NCBI RefSeq assembly: GCF_000516985.1
Contig: NW_006917092.1
Span: 5,330,086-5,394,085 of the forward strand
Source: Pestalotiopsis fici W106-1
Lineage: Eukaryota > Ascomycota > Sordariomycetes > Amphisphaeriales > Sporocadaceae
Direction of reading: 5' to 3'
Length of the DNA stretch: 64,000 nucleotides
The notes below the pieces were generated by a model, which worked only from the letters and a program-made list of their open reading frames with translations, was not told the DNA's origin and did no database searches. Positions within the stretch are counted from its first letter, which is position 1, and each line of letters begins with the position of its first letter. Both the position numbers and the translations under genes were made by a program. This document shows, piece by piece, positions 14,594-26,079 of the stretch.

Positions 14594-15671
14594 CTACTGG
14601 CAGTCCTCACATTGCGCCTGGCCACTACCCTCGTCCTCTTGGGGCGTCTTCTCCAGCTTGGCGCGAACCTCGGCGTTCCTTGCCTCGCCCGGAGGCTTGA
14701 CGACTGGCTTGACGCCGCCGCGCGGCATCTTGGGCTGATACTCGTCGCTGTCACCACCGCCACCACCGCCACCAGCTCCGGCCTGCGCCGTCCCTGTTGC
14801 CGGCTCATCTGCCGGGATCATGGGCCGTGAGTGACCTCTGCGGATGGGATCCGGATTATGCGCGCCACTTTGCGGCTGCTGTGCGGAATCCGAAGTCGGC
14901 CAGCGAGGACCCGGCGGTGGTGGTGGCGCCCCCGTTGTATCACTTCCCTGCTGTTGATCCGTCATGATTGTGGTATCAACGGCAGTGCCAGTAGCAGCAG
15001 CAGCAGCAGCAGCAGGTATAGGACGCTGATGATCCCGATCCACGTGTCCTAGGTTCCGGCCCGGTTCAATCACGTCGCGGACGCGGCGCTTGAGCTCCTT
15101 GGTCTCGGGGAAGCCGCCGTCCGTCTTGCGATCCCAGAGCACGTGCGTCTGTAGCGTGGAAGCTTCCGACGGGGAAGAAGGCGGCGAGTTGTGTTGAATC
15201 GTCACTACAAACGTCCCGCCCGTTGATGGTTGTAGTGCCACCTCTCCTAGCGAAGTTGAAAAGGTCGAAAGGAGTTCTTGAGCAAACTGTTCTTGGGGGG
15301 AAAAGAAAAAGGGTATGATGTCAGTCTGGCTTATGCCTAAAGTACTTTGGGGATGATTCTATACTAGGATCGTGGCAGGGGGGGAGGAGAGGTACAGGAT
15401 GTGAAAATCAGTCAAAAGGATCAGGAAAATAAACAAATGGTCTGAATTTGCATATCCAATGTTTGAAGATGGAAATAAAAGAAATGACAATGTCGAGAAA
15501 TTGAAAACATGGCCAACTTACATATGCAGCTCTCAACATCCACTTACACTGCGTACAGAAGCGTATAGTCACGCGCGGCAGCGGAAAGGGAAACGCGGGG
15601 TCTTCGGTGCCGGTCGCCACGATGGAGGAGGCAACCTCTTGCGGTTGATGCAAAGGCACAGCTTCAGCCAT
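14594..15671 (-). CDS. SelW-like Rdx family thioredoxin-fold protein
   Basis: Predicted 280-aa protein of the Rdx/selenoprotein W-like family, small thioredoxin-fold proteins with a CxxC redox site whose physiological partner is largely unknown. Exon 1 (15671-15522) ends VTIRFCTQCKWMLRAAY, with the CxxC motif as FCTQC. After a 235-nt intron, exon 2 (15286-14594) continues FAQELLSTFSTSLGEV, and then the family hallmark GGFPETKELKRRVRD and the LGHVDRD segment. Both conserved halves are found only when the exons are joined, which supports the intron. The second half (about residues 140-280) is a disordered tail with runs of Ala, Pro and Gly, longer than the core fold needs. There is cysteine, not selenocysteine, at the active site, as expected in fungi. 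Confidence 0.88.
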
Positions 15672-18271
15672 TGGATTGGAGGGAGGGAATCGCGACTGAT
15701 TTTGATATTTCTCTGGTAGTTGGAATACTCTTTGATATTTCCTTATTTGGCCCTTATCCCCGGGGTATTCTTTTTTTCAATATCAACATGTAAATGTCTC
15801 GGAAGGACAAGGGGAAAAAGCTTCGCCTCGGGCGCTAGATGGAGATGCTGGACACGCAAGGCTGGTAGGCTGGGCTGTGTGTAATCAATCGGCCGGAGGT
15901 TTAGTGGAGTGTGAGTGAGACCGGGGGGGAGTGACAGCATTTTGCCCCGCTGACGTCTATTTCCTGCTTACCTTACCTTACATTACCTTGGGTACCGTTA
16001 CGAATTCGGCCTCTGAAAGCCACCAATCCTACGCCCATCGCTACTTGAGAGCTCTCACTATCTACTTTGCCCTGCCCAGGCAGAGATGGATTTCTGACAG
16101 CTTCCGAGCTCCCGGGGCTATGAAGCTGCATGCTCTTTTACCAGTGCTACACTTGTAACTGTTTGGCGGAAAGAGTTGAGATACCTAGGTATCTAATCGA
16201 AGGGTCTGGTGCCATTTACCGAATAGAGTATAAAAATGAGCATTACCTGGTGCGAGTTGTTGTTGAGCATGTGAATTGTACTACATCTATCAACATGTCA
16301 TGCATTCCCACAGCCCATGGTTCGGGTTTTCATTAGAAAGAAGGACGATCCCCAAGTGTTGCTTACCAGCAATGCCTTTGACTGGCGTCCCGCTCTCGCC
16401 CTATGGACCTTGGTCACGATAGTCAGCCTGTCAAGACTCTGTCTGTGCCCAGAAATTCTAATTTCAGGTCGTTCTGAAGTAAATGGATCCCAAAATCAAA
16501 ACCCAGACTTTTTTTTTTTTTTTTTTTTTTACACGCGTCCATTCGGGTTCGAGGGGCCAAGCAACGCGACTCGTACTTTCACTCGAATAGGTCATCCGGG
16601 CTTCCATTAATGTATCGTACCAACCCCGTTCGAGATGGTTCACCAACTGGGTGATTAGGAATGGTTAGTAGATGTCATGTAAACTAAGGCAAGGTACATG
16701 GAGGGGAAGGGAGGGGGGGGAACACTGTTGCTCTCTTTTTTTTCTTTGCTGTGTCTGCTCCTCATCCCCCCATCATCCCATACAAAGAATACATTACAGA
16801 CAGACAGAAGAAACGCCAAGATCGGCTGCCGAGCTCGCCTGCCCCCGCCAAGATTCCCTCTTCCTCTTTCTTTCTCCTGCGCGTTGGGCTTACTATCTTA
16901 CTGGCGACAAAAGGACAAAATGTGTCCTATCCCATCATGTCAATTTTCATGATTATTCGCCTCCTCCACCCCATTTGACATGTCGCATCTGATTCGGAAT
17001 CCTTTCCATCCAGTCCTTTTTGGCCTTTCTCCCCAGCTAGTCAGACCAAAAAAAAGGGGGCTGAACCTTGGTGCCTTCGACCCAAACAAGAATGCTTACT
17101 TGACTTTGACGGGCAACATAGTTTCTCTCCTTTTTAGGACAGGGCGCAAAAGACTGACTCGGATCTTGGGGGGTGTTTAGACAAATGTAAACTCTCCTTG
17201 ACCTCGGGCATCTTTTTTGATAACGTGAGGTGATGAAGCAGCTTGATCTCCTTGCTAGTATAATCCATCGGCTGTGCAGACTCTTGTATGTGATGGAAAG
17301 TCAAACGGTCGCGCGGGAGATGTGCACCTTTTTTTCACCGCATCCTCGCACGGATGGAGAATGTAGATCTGCGCAAGGGTTGATGCATATAAAATGTGCG
17401 GTGGGTTGCCATGTCAAGAGCACTACTACAACAGACGAGAGCCGGGTGCCGGTACGTGTCTCTTATCTATCTTTTACCTACCCACCTAGTCAGTAAGAAC
17501 AACTTTGCATCGAGTCAATCCTGAGCTTGAATGCATGTCAGAGCGGGGACGAGAATCTCCTATCAGCCCTGAATGCGATTCACTTGGTTGCATTGGTGGA
17601 AAATGCTACTACCGCTGCACGATATATCACCACTAATTTTTGTTACTATCGTGTTCAAGTATTCCATGGAACTGGTATCAGTGCTGAAAATATTTATGAG
17701 ATGAATGCAAAGGACATAAACTCTGTTCCATGGTCGCAATGTCATCATGTAATGCTATAGGAAAAACGAAAAATAAAACACGAAAACAAAGAGAAAATAC
17801 ATTCGTAAAGAATTATTACATGCCGACAAGCCCACATCTCCAACCACCCTCACACTGTCCTGCCTGTTGTTGTGTATGTAGCGTGGCAGCGGTGATTTGC
17901 TGGTTTGCTCGCCAGCCTTGCCCAGATTCCCTTGTCGTAGCAAAAAAGAGAGATATCTGGTGAGATGCAACCGTCGATTATCGTAAAAATGTGCCAACTC
18001 CTCGTGCACCATTCCTTCTTCTCACGTTTGGGGGGTATTCCTTGCTGTTCCTCTCAAAAGATTTTAAACAGTCCGTAGTCCTTTTTGTTGCGCCCTGAAC
18101 GGGGTGTTCGTTCGATATAGGGAGGGAGATAATGGGCCGACCAAGCCCGCCATCAAAAACCAGGTAGATGGCATGCCTGCCCTCCAGGCGACGCGAATCC
18201 AATTATTAACATGTCTGTACTCTTTTTCATCCTACTCCGTTTATGCGAGTTGCTGCGCGAAAGGCATGCTA
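15672..18271. other. Intergenic, no gene seen; repeats and palindrome
   Basis: About 2.6 kb. It contains CCTTA repeats near 15968-15985, a perfect 14-bp palindrome at 16180-16193, and a 22-T run at 16509-16530. No reading frame here has family resemblance. Confidence 0.5.
16180..16193. repeat. Perfect 14-bp palindrome around CCTAGG
   Basis: GATACCTAGGTATC equals its own reverse complement. Related CCTAGG-centred sites occur at 48460-48469 (TACCTAGGTA), near 47961 and near 48672, all intergenic. Confidence 0.9.
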
Positions 18272-18627
18272 CTACATGACCAGACAGCAGCCACCGCTCT
18301 GCTGAGGCGCATAGGGGTCCTCTCCCCTTGGCACAGCGCCCCATACCGACGGCACCATGTAGTCCCTTGTGCTGTTGCAGTATGCGATGATGCTATAAAT
18401 GAAATGTCAGTGAGTTCGGTTCTTGAAAGCAAGAGCTGCCTGTCGTTGCCGCAAATCAAGTCTCACCTCTTGGAAGCTTGAGAGACGGGAATTCTCTCTC
18501 TCTCCAGATCCTCGCGCAGGCGGTTGTTCAACTCCGTCAGACGGCGGAGCTTGAGATCAGCCATGGACTGCTTGTTCTTCTTGATCTGCGACGGGTCGCC
18601 GACATCGCGCGAAGTGTACTGAGGCAT
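18272..18627 (-). CDS. gng1: Heterotrimeric G-protein gamma subunit
   Basis: Predicted 93-aa G-gamma subunit, which pairs with G-beta at the plasma membrane in mating, development and nutrient signalling. Exon 1 is 18627-18467, exon 2 is 18392-18272; the join restores SKSIIAYCNSTRDYMVPS. The protein starts MPQYTSRDVGDPSQIKKNK, has the coiled-coil segment LKLRRLTELNNRLREDLE, and ends GGCCLVM: a CaaX box (CLVM) for prenylation with a preceding cysteine suited to palmitoylation. I chose the ATG at 18627 because MPQYTSRD is the usual fungal start and its context is CAAGATGCC. The same frame stays open to an ATG at 18786, which would add 53 Ser/Pro-rich residues. Confidence 0.93.
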
Positions 18628-18786
18628 CTTGACGGAGCTGGTGGAAGAGGCCGGACGGCTCTTGTCTGCTAAAGGGGTATCGTGGGAGGATGAATGAGGT
18701 GCCGAAGACGCGATCGGAGAGCTCGGACCAGCTAGCACGACTGACGGCAGGCTACTCCTTGCAGTCTGTTCCTGGACTGAAGACAT

Positions 18787-21700
18787 TCTCTGGTCAGTAT
18801 ATCATGAACACAGCAGCAAAATATGGTGTAGTAGTTGTGCATGAGGATGCCATGTCCGACCAGGGCCAGAGTGCTGGAAGTGTTGCTAATCACATCCCTC
18901 CCTCCCCCTTTCGGTCCCGCATGTGCGACAGGCTCCCCTCGGACCAGAAAACCACCATACCGAGCGAAGCAAATCAAGCGTCGTTCGTGCCTGGAAGCAC
19001 AATTTGCGGTTGAACCAAATCAATTCGTTCGCTGGGCGGCCCGTCCTTTTTTTTTTTTTTTTAATGTTGGACAGGGAAGGGGGTTGAAGGCGGTTGGCTG
19101 GCTTTTTATTTTTTTTTTTGGTTTGGGGGAGGCGTGTCGTTGCAATCGTAGATGGCAGCGGGAGAAGGTGATCGCTGGCGGATGCACAGGAGAACTACTC
19201 ACCAAACGCGACAAAAAAGGTCCTGTCAAATTATGGATTGCAGGCGACGAGGACGACTGCGATGATGGTTGGGCGATGATGCGGGTTGGTTCGTGTATCG
19301 CAAGGGAGCGGCGGTCGATATCAAGAAAACAGCATCAATTGAAAATCGCCAGAGAGGAGTGACGGGGGGAAAGGTTGAAAGAGAGACTGATGGTTTAGTA
19401 GCACAGGTTGGAAAGAGTCGATCAAATCTAAGTGGCCGGCCGGGTAAGGGTCAGGGGGTGGGTAAAAAGGCCAAGCAAGCATGAGTTTGGGGGGGAGAAG
19501 GAGGAGGCAGAGGGAGAGCGAAATCTCGGGCCCTGCCATTCACTCACTCCCGTCTCGATCACCAGTGTCACTTTCACTCTCTTTTTTGCTTGAACAGGCT
19601 CTAGCCTACATTGCTCCCCAGTGGATTAGGTACTTGGTGGCCCCCCCCGGCAAGCCGCTTGACTGGGGGGGCAACGGAGAGCAGAGGACGGAGAGCCTCG
19701 AGAGGGCAAAAAAATGGGCAGCGAGTGCCCAGTGCGGGCTGTCCAAGGTGGGAGACGGGAAATTAGCTTTTTGAGGGACCCTCTTGGTTTTGCCCGGCGC
19801 AGATGATCTGGGAAAGCCTTTGCAACTGGCTGCTAGCTACCAAGAGCCTAGCAGCTGCCTAGCTCCCTGCCAGCGCTGGGGACGGCGGGGATCACGAAGC
19901 TGTCGCTAATTGCTTCTTTCATTACCCGTCAAGCCCCGTCCGCACTGTCTTCGACTGTCTAATTTATTGTATTGCGCAATAGCTTTGCTCTAGTTTTTGC
20001 AAACACAGTACGTAGTGGACCCAGCATCTCGAGTTGGACTGGGTAAGAAAAGTGCTGGTTCCGGCCAGTCACTAATAATAATAATAATACTAATAATCAA
20101 GCCAGTCAGGAGACGGCCAAATACCAAATATCAAATATCCGCGGCTTCTTTCTTCGAAAATGTTTGCGCGGGAACACGAACGAATAAAAACACCTGCCAA
20201 ATCATCTGATGACTTCTGCAACCGTTTCTCAGTATCCCGCGTCATCATCAAGCCATACGACATACTGGACGTACGTACTGTATCCTACATACGTTGCTTT
20301 GTATCAGCGGCGCTCGTCCGTCTCGGCCCCACTGCCACTGCTCCCCCCGCAGGCATTGAATGCAATTGCGAAATGAGAAACAAGTTCGTCAACCGTTGAC
20401 CAAAAAAAGCAGCGCAGCATTGGAGATACATACATAGGACCCAGCGAAACGTCCAGTCAAAGGTCCAGACTCCCTGTCAAACCGCCCTCCCTCCTTGGTA
20501 TGTGGGTAGGGGGGAACAACCTGAAGCACGGACCGGGGTTGAATGTTGCCAATCATAGCGGGGCAAATATAGCTCATATAAGTATCCCTCATCCTCGCGA
20601 CACCCTCAGTAGGACAAATCAACCAATCTCTTGCGCCAATGTCGCACATCCCGTTGTGTGTCGTACGTAGCACCAGAGGCTCGGGCTGACTGATCCCTAC
20701 AGTGTCTTTCTTTGGGAAGAAAAAGAAAGCATTGGGTTGATGTCTCGATTTTTCTTACTAGACAATGGTCATGAGCATGATGCCCGCCGAGATTCTAAAG
20801 AGTCTAAAGAGTCGGGTATCTTGGTAGTGAGATTACTTTTTTTTTTCTTTGGCCGGCTCCGCTAACCTGGTTTCTCGGGTGATGCGGAAGCGGCTCCGAG
20901 GGGCTGCTATTTGCAACACTTGAGATCAATTGTCATCGTGATGAGCGCTCCTGCATACACAGTAGAACGTTGCAACGCCGTAATCATGACAAAACGCCAA
21001 TTGATGCGCCTCCGCCGAATCTTTTGGGACCACACAACCACTACTGCATATGACTTTCCATATTCAGTGGTATCTGACCTATGAGGATGAGAGCTCCAAG
21101 GTTGGACTGGTGATGTCGTTGGATCTAATGCACGTTACTGAACTACGCACCTCACCGACTATAAAACTGCGGCGGTGACTCGTTCAGAAAAGCTCTTATA
21201 CGAAGCACTTGTAGTGATTGTGCAGTTCTAGTTATCGTCTACCAATAGTGACCGATGAACGACCTTTTGCTTGGAACTTGCACAGTATGTGGCAGCAAAA
21301 TCTCAGACCTCCACTGCACAGCACCATCATAACCATGATTGCACTGGCTGGTAGTGTATGACCATGATTTGAATGACGGGTGTCGACCACTGTGAGATGT
21401 GATACGAGCCAGGCTCGATGGACAGAAGGAAGCTATTTTATTCAGGCTTGCAGATATCGATATGACTCTGCTTCAATGAACCCCTCGTTTAATAGCTGGC
21501 TTGTACTTTGCACACGTTAATTCGCAGCACATTATTATGGAAGGAAACTCAAATCAAGCAGGACCGAGGGAGTAAAAGTATATGATGGTATTGTAACGTA
21601 TAAGAACTTCTTGAGTAGCAATTCATTGCAGCAAATGTCAACCAATATGAAGATAATTCAATAATTACTGCCTGCATTTGAAAGTCAGAGCACCATTCAG

Positions 21701-22044
21701 TGCTGCCTTTATTAGTTCCATAATAGCCCACTGCCGCAGCTGTCGCCAAAAGTGTGGTCACCTGATCGGAATAAGCTCGGGTTAGCCCCTCGCAGCTTGG
21801 TGTCCAACCAGCCAAGTCCAACCCACACGTTCTGGAAATCCATCGCAAAATCTCTTTCCCAGCAGAGCCTTGCCCTTATCCTCATTGCCCGGGTCCGTTG
21901 TTGGCAACAACGAAATTTACATCACCCGCGGGGCCAAAGTCACGTCCATCAGCCACAGGCATTTTATCGCGACGGACTGCCCATCAACCTCTTTTTTTCC
22001 GTATCGCACCCAAATCTGCTCTTGAGCAGTAGGAGTCGCCCATC
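18787..22044. other. Divergent intergenic between G-gamma and eIF3a
   Basis: About 3.3 kb separating two divergently transcribed genes, so it probably holds both promoters. It shows T runs near 19048-19064 and 19108-19120, a TAA/AAT microsatellite at about 20071-20098, and a tandem 9-mer (TCTAAAGAG twice) near 20794-20811. No coding feature was supported. Confidence 0.5.
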
Positions 22045-25000
22045 ATGGTACGTCACTGCCTAGAATAGATAATCTCTCCGAACTTTCCTTGGGGGGCATT
22101 TACCATACCCCTCACATAATACATGCACCACCATACGACCTTTACCACGCGTTCTCGTCGCGCCTTGAACCCAACCTCAGACAACAAGTTGCTCTACTAA
22201 CACTGTCACTTAGCCGCCGCCTCCTCATCAAAAGCCCGAAAATGTCCTGAAGCGCGCTCAGGAGCTCATCGGCGTCGGTCAGGCGCCTACTGCCCTGAAC
22301 CTGCTCCATGAACACGTCACATCCAAGCGCTCTCGCAATGTCCCGATTGCTTCCCTCGAGCCCGTCGTGCTCCTGTTGGTTGAGCTCTCCGTTGAGCACA
22401 AGAAGGGAAAGCTCGCCAAGGATGCTCTCTACTCGTACAAGAACATCGCCCAGAACACCAACGTCGGCACCATCGAGCTTGTGTTGAAGAAGTTCATCGA
22501 GCTGGCCGCCGAGAAGGTTGCTGTCGCCCAGACCAAGGCCGATGAGATCCAGTCTTCCCTGGAGGCAACCACCACCACCAGTGTCGAGGATCTCGAGGCC
22601 AGTGAGACCCCCGAGTCTATCCTGTTGGCAACCGTTTCGAGCGAGCAGTCCAAGGACCGCACTGACCGCGCCGTCATTACGCCTTGGCTCAAGTTCCTGT
22701 GGGAGGCTTACCGTACTGTTCTCGACATTCTTCGCAACAATGCACGTCTCGAGATTCTCTACCAGAGCACTGCCACCCAGGCCTTCGACTTTTGTCTGAA
22801 GCATGCCCGCAAGACCGAGTTCCGAAGACTCTGCGAGCTTCTCCGCAACCACGTCCAGACTGCCGCCAAGTATTCGTCGCAAGTGCACGCTATCAACCTG
22901 AACGACCCCGACACCCTGCAGCGTCACTTGGAGACTCGCTTCCAGCAACTCAATGTCGCCGTCGAGCTCGAGCTTTGGCAGGAGGCTTTCCGCAGTGTCG
23001 AGGATATTCACACTCTGCTGAACCTCAGCAAGCGCCCTCCCAAGAACGTCATGATGGCCAACTACTACGAGAAGCTCACCCGTATCTTCCTCGTTGGCGA
23101 GAACTACCTTTTCCACGCTGCCGCCTGGTCCAGATACTACAACCTGCTCCGCCAATCCACTGCCATCGTGGCCGCCGGCCAGGGCAAGAAGTCCGACAAC
23201 CCCGCTGCTAGTGATGCAGACCTTCAAAAGGCCGCTTCCTTCGTGCTGCTCTCTGCCTTGGCAATTCCCGTCATTAGCACCTCGCGTTCTCGCGGCGCCA
23301 TGGTAGACTTTGACGAGGCCAAGAAGAATAAGAACTCTCGCCTGACTCACCTGCTTGGCATGAACACTGCCCCAACCCGAGCTGTTCTATTCAAGGACGC
23401 GCTGTCCAAGTCTCTTCTCCAGCGTGCTCGTCCTGAGATTCGGGATCTCTACAACATTCTCGAGGTTGACTTCCACCCTCTCTCCATCTGCCAGAAGATT
23501 TCGCCTATTCTGACCAAGATTGGTGCCGATCCCGAGATGGAGAAGTACATTCTGCCTTTGCAGCAAGTCATCCTCACCCGACTGTTCCAGCAGCTGTCCC
23601 AGGTGTACGAGACTGTCGACCTCAAGTTTGTCGAGGGCCTAGCACAGTTCCCTGAGCCCTACCAGATCAGCCGTGGTACCATCGAGAAGTTCATCATGAA
23701 CGGAAACAAGAAGGGTGACCTGTCAATCCGCATGGATCACGCTACCGGTGTGCTCAGCTTCGATTCGGATGTCTTTGCCTCCTCCAAGGCTGTTCACGCT
23801 GGCTCTGCTGCTGGCTCTGCCGAAAGCGAGACTGGTGCCGTTCAGCGTCTTCAGAGCACTCCCTCGGAGATTGTCCGAAGCCAGCTGACGCGTCTGGCCA
23901 AGACTCTGCACACGACATGCTTCTTCATTGACCCCACCTACAATGAGGCTCGTATCAAGGCACACCAGGCAGCCCTTGCAAGGGCCAAGGCTGGTGCCGA
24001 GGAGGAGAACCGTGCCATCATGGCTCGCAAGGAGATTATCCAGAAGCGCAAGGAGGAAGCCTCGGAACTCCACGCCAAGAGAGAGAAGGAGAGAGCTCTG
24101 CAGAAGCGCCGCCAGGAGCAGCTTTTGGCTGAAGCCGAAGAGAAGAGATTGGCGCAGGAGCAGAAGGAACGTGAGGAGAAGCGTCTCAAGGACGAGAGAG
24201 ATCGTGTCCGCAAGGAGGAGCTCAAGAAGCAGATCGCAGATCTGAAGATTGGTCCCAACGCCATCGACATTGATGTTGAGAACCTCGATGACTTCGACTC
24301 GAACCGTCTGCGTGCCCTCAAGCTGCAACAGCTTGAACGTGAGAAGAACGATGTCAACGAGAAGCTCCGCATCACTGGCAAGCGTATTGACCATCTTGAA
24401 CGAGCCTTCCGTAAGGAGGAGGCTAAGAAGCTCCCTCAAGACTACGAGAAGCAGCGCGAACACGATCTCGCTGCTTACGAGAAGAGCAAGGCCGAGACTC
24501 TTGCCGAGTCCAAGGCCCAGCACAAGGCTAACGTTGAGCTCAAGCACAGACTTGAGCGCCTTGTGCCGCACTATGAGACTTTCACCAAGTCTCTCAAGGA
24601 GCGCCGTCGTGATGAGTTTGAAGCTCGCCAGCGTGATGCACAGAAGGAGTTCGAGCGCCAGGTTGCTGCTCGCAAGAAGGAATACCGTGAGCGCAAGCTG
24701 CGTGAGAAGCGCGAGCGTGAGGAGCAAGAGCGCGCCCTTCGCGAGGCTGAAGAGCGTGCAGAGAGAGAGAAGGCCGAGAGGGAGAGATTGGCAGAACTCA
24801 AGCGTGCTGAGCTCGCCAAGATCAAGGAGCAGCGCGAGAAGGAGAGACAAGAAGGTCTGGAGAAGGCCGCCATGCAGGCCCGCAGAGAAGAGGAGGCCAT
24901 GGCAAGGAGAGCTGCAGAGAAGGCTGCTGCCGTCTCTGGTCCCCGCCGGGAGGCTCCCCCGCCCCAGACAGACTCCAGCGAGGGTCGCCCCCGCCTCAAC

Positions 25001-25387
25001 CTGCCTGGTGCTGGCAAGTGGAGAGAGCGTGAGGCTGTTCGTGGCGCTGGTGGTGACGAGCCCGCTGCGGCCAGTGCCCCGCGCCCAGCACCACCCGCCG
25101 AGCGCACGGACTCGAACGAGCGCTCTGCCGGTGGCCCGCCACGCCTCAACCTTGTCGGTAAGAGCGGTGGCTCCTCTTGGAGAGACCGCGAAGCTGCAAA
25201 GGGCACCGCTGGTGGTGGTGCAGCACCGCCGGTCCGCAGTGCCTCTGGTCGTGGACCGCCAGAGCGCGGTGCCGATCGCGGTGCTGAACGTGGTGCTGAG
25301 CGTGGTGACGCTCCTCCCGCCGAGACCTTGAAGGCATCCGGTGCTCCTGGCAAGTGGGTGCCTCGTCACCTGCGTGACAAGCAGTAG
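22045..25387 (+). CDS. tif32: Translation initiation factor eIF3 subunit A
   Basis: Predicted 1058-aa eIF3a, the largest scaffold subunit of eIF3, which binds the 40S ribosome and promotes mRNA recruitment and scanning in the cytoplasm. Exon 1 is just the ATG (22045-22047), followed by a 166-nt intron (GTACGT...TTAG). Exon 2 (22214-25387) starts [19 protein letters not shown], the usual eIF3a N-terminus directly after Met, which decides the start. In order: an N-terminal helical region, a PCI domain at roughly residues 330-490, a very long charged Glu/Arg/Lys coiled coil at about 560-920, and a Gly/Arg/Pro-rich tail with repeated RLNLxGxxxWRDREA-type units and ERGAxRGAERG repeats. Strong codon bias makes several long open frames on the opposite strand; these are shadows. 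Confidence 0.96.
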
Positions 25388-26079
25388 AGATTCGCAACGA
25401 CAATGAGTCCATCGGAGTTGGGGTGCCTGCATTCATTTTGGTTTTGTATTCATAAAAGTCCATTGTAGCAAGTAGCATAGTTTCAGCTACTACGAAGCAA
25501 CGAGACGTCGCATAGCATAATCTGAGTCCCGACATCGATAGACGTGCAATGAAGTCAATATCGACTAATGCTTTTTCTGACCATTCATGTAGAACGTATG
25601 CCAACTATCCCTGCTGCTCAAGCCTGGAGCCAACGGTATTTGAGCATATTCATTGCGGATAATTCGTTGGCAAATCAATGCAAAACCTTGATTGATGTGT
25701 TTTGCGCCTGTAGATTGACAATGAAATTCGTATTTTCTTTTGTCCAGTCTGGTCTAATATCTGGTAGCCGATCAGCAAAAGCAATTATATTAAGTTTGTG
25801 GACCCACTCGCCCTTTTGTAGTTTCGACGCGTTTTCGCTATTAGTCGCGTGCGGCCCGCCTCGCGTCCCGGCTTTGGCACTATTTCAACTATACGTCCTT
25901 GACCAATTTTGGCCGTGGCCACTGACTTGGGTCGTTCTGACGCCTGACTGGATTGTGTGAATATTCAATCATCAATTTTGATACTACTTTCACGGGACAT
26001 TTGTATGTTGTTTGGGCGGTGATTGCGGATCCGTATCGGAAAAAGTGCGAGCCTTGGCTTGTGTCTGTCTGCAACGAGC
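25388..26079. other. Intergenic, no gene seen
   Basis: About 690 bp between eIF3a and the next start. It is too short and has no frame for the oxygenase domain missing from the following gene. Confidence 0.6.

Noticed and set aside
22142..23350. A 402-codon open frame on the minus strand
   Set aside because: Also antisense to eIF3a, with Leu/Gly/Val-rich composition caused by codon bias.
23723..25432. A 569-codon open frame on the minus strand
   Set aside because: It is antisense to the eIF3a coiled coil, whose biased Glu/Lys/Arg codons leave the opposite frames open. The translation is Leu/Ser-rich low complexity without family resemblance.
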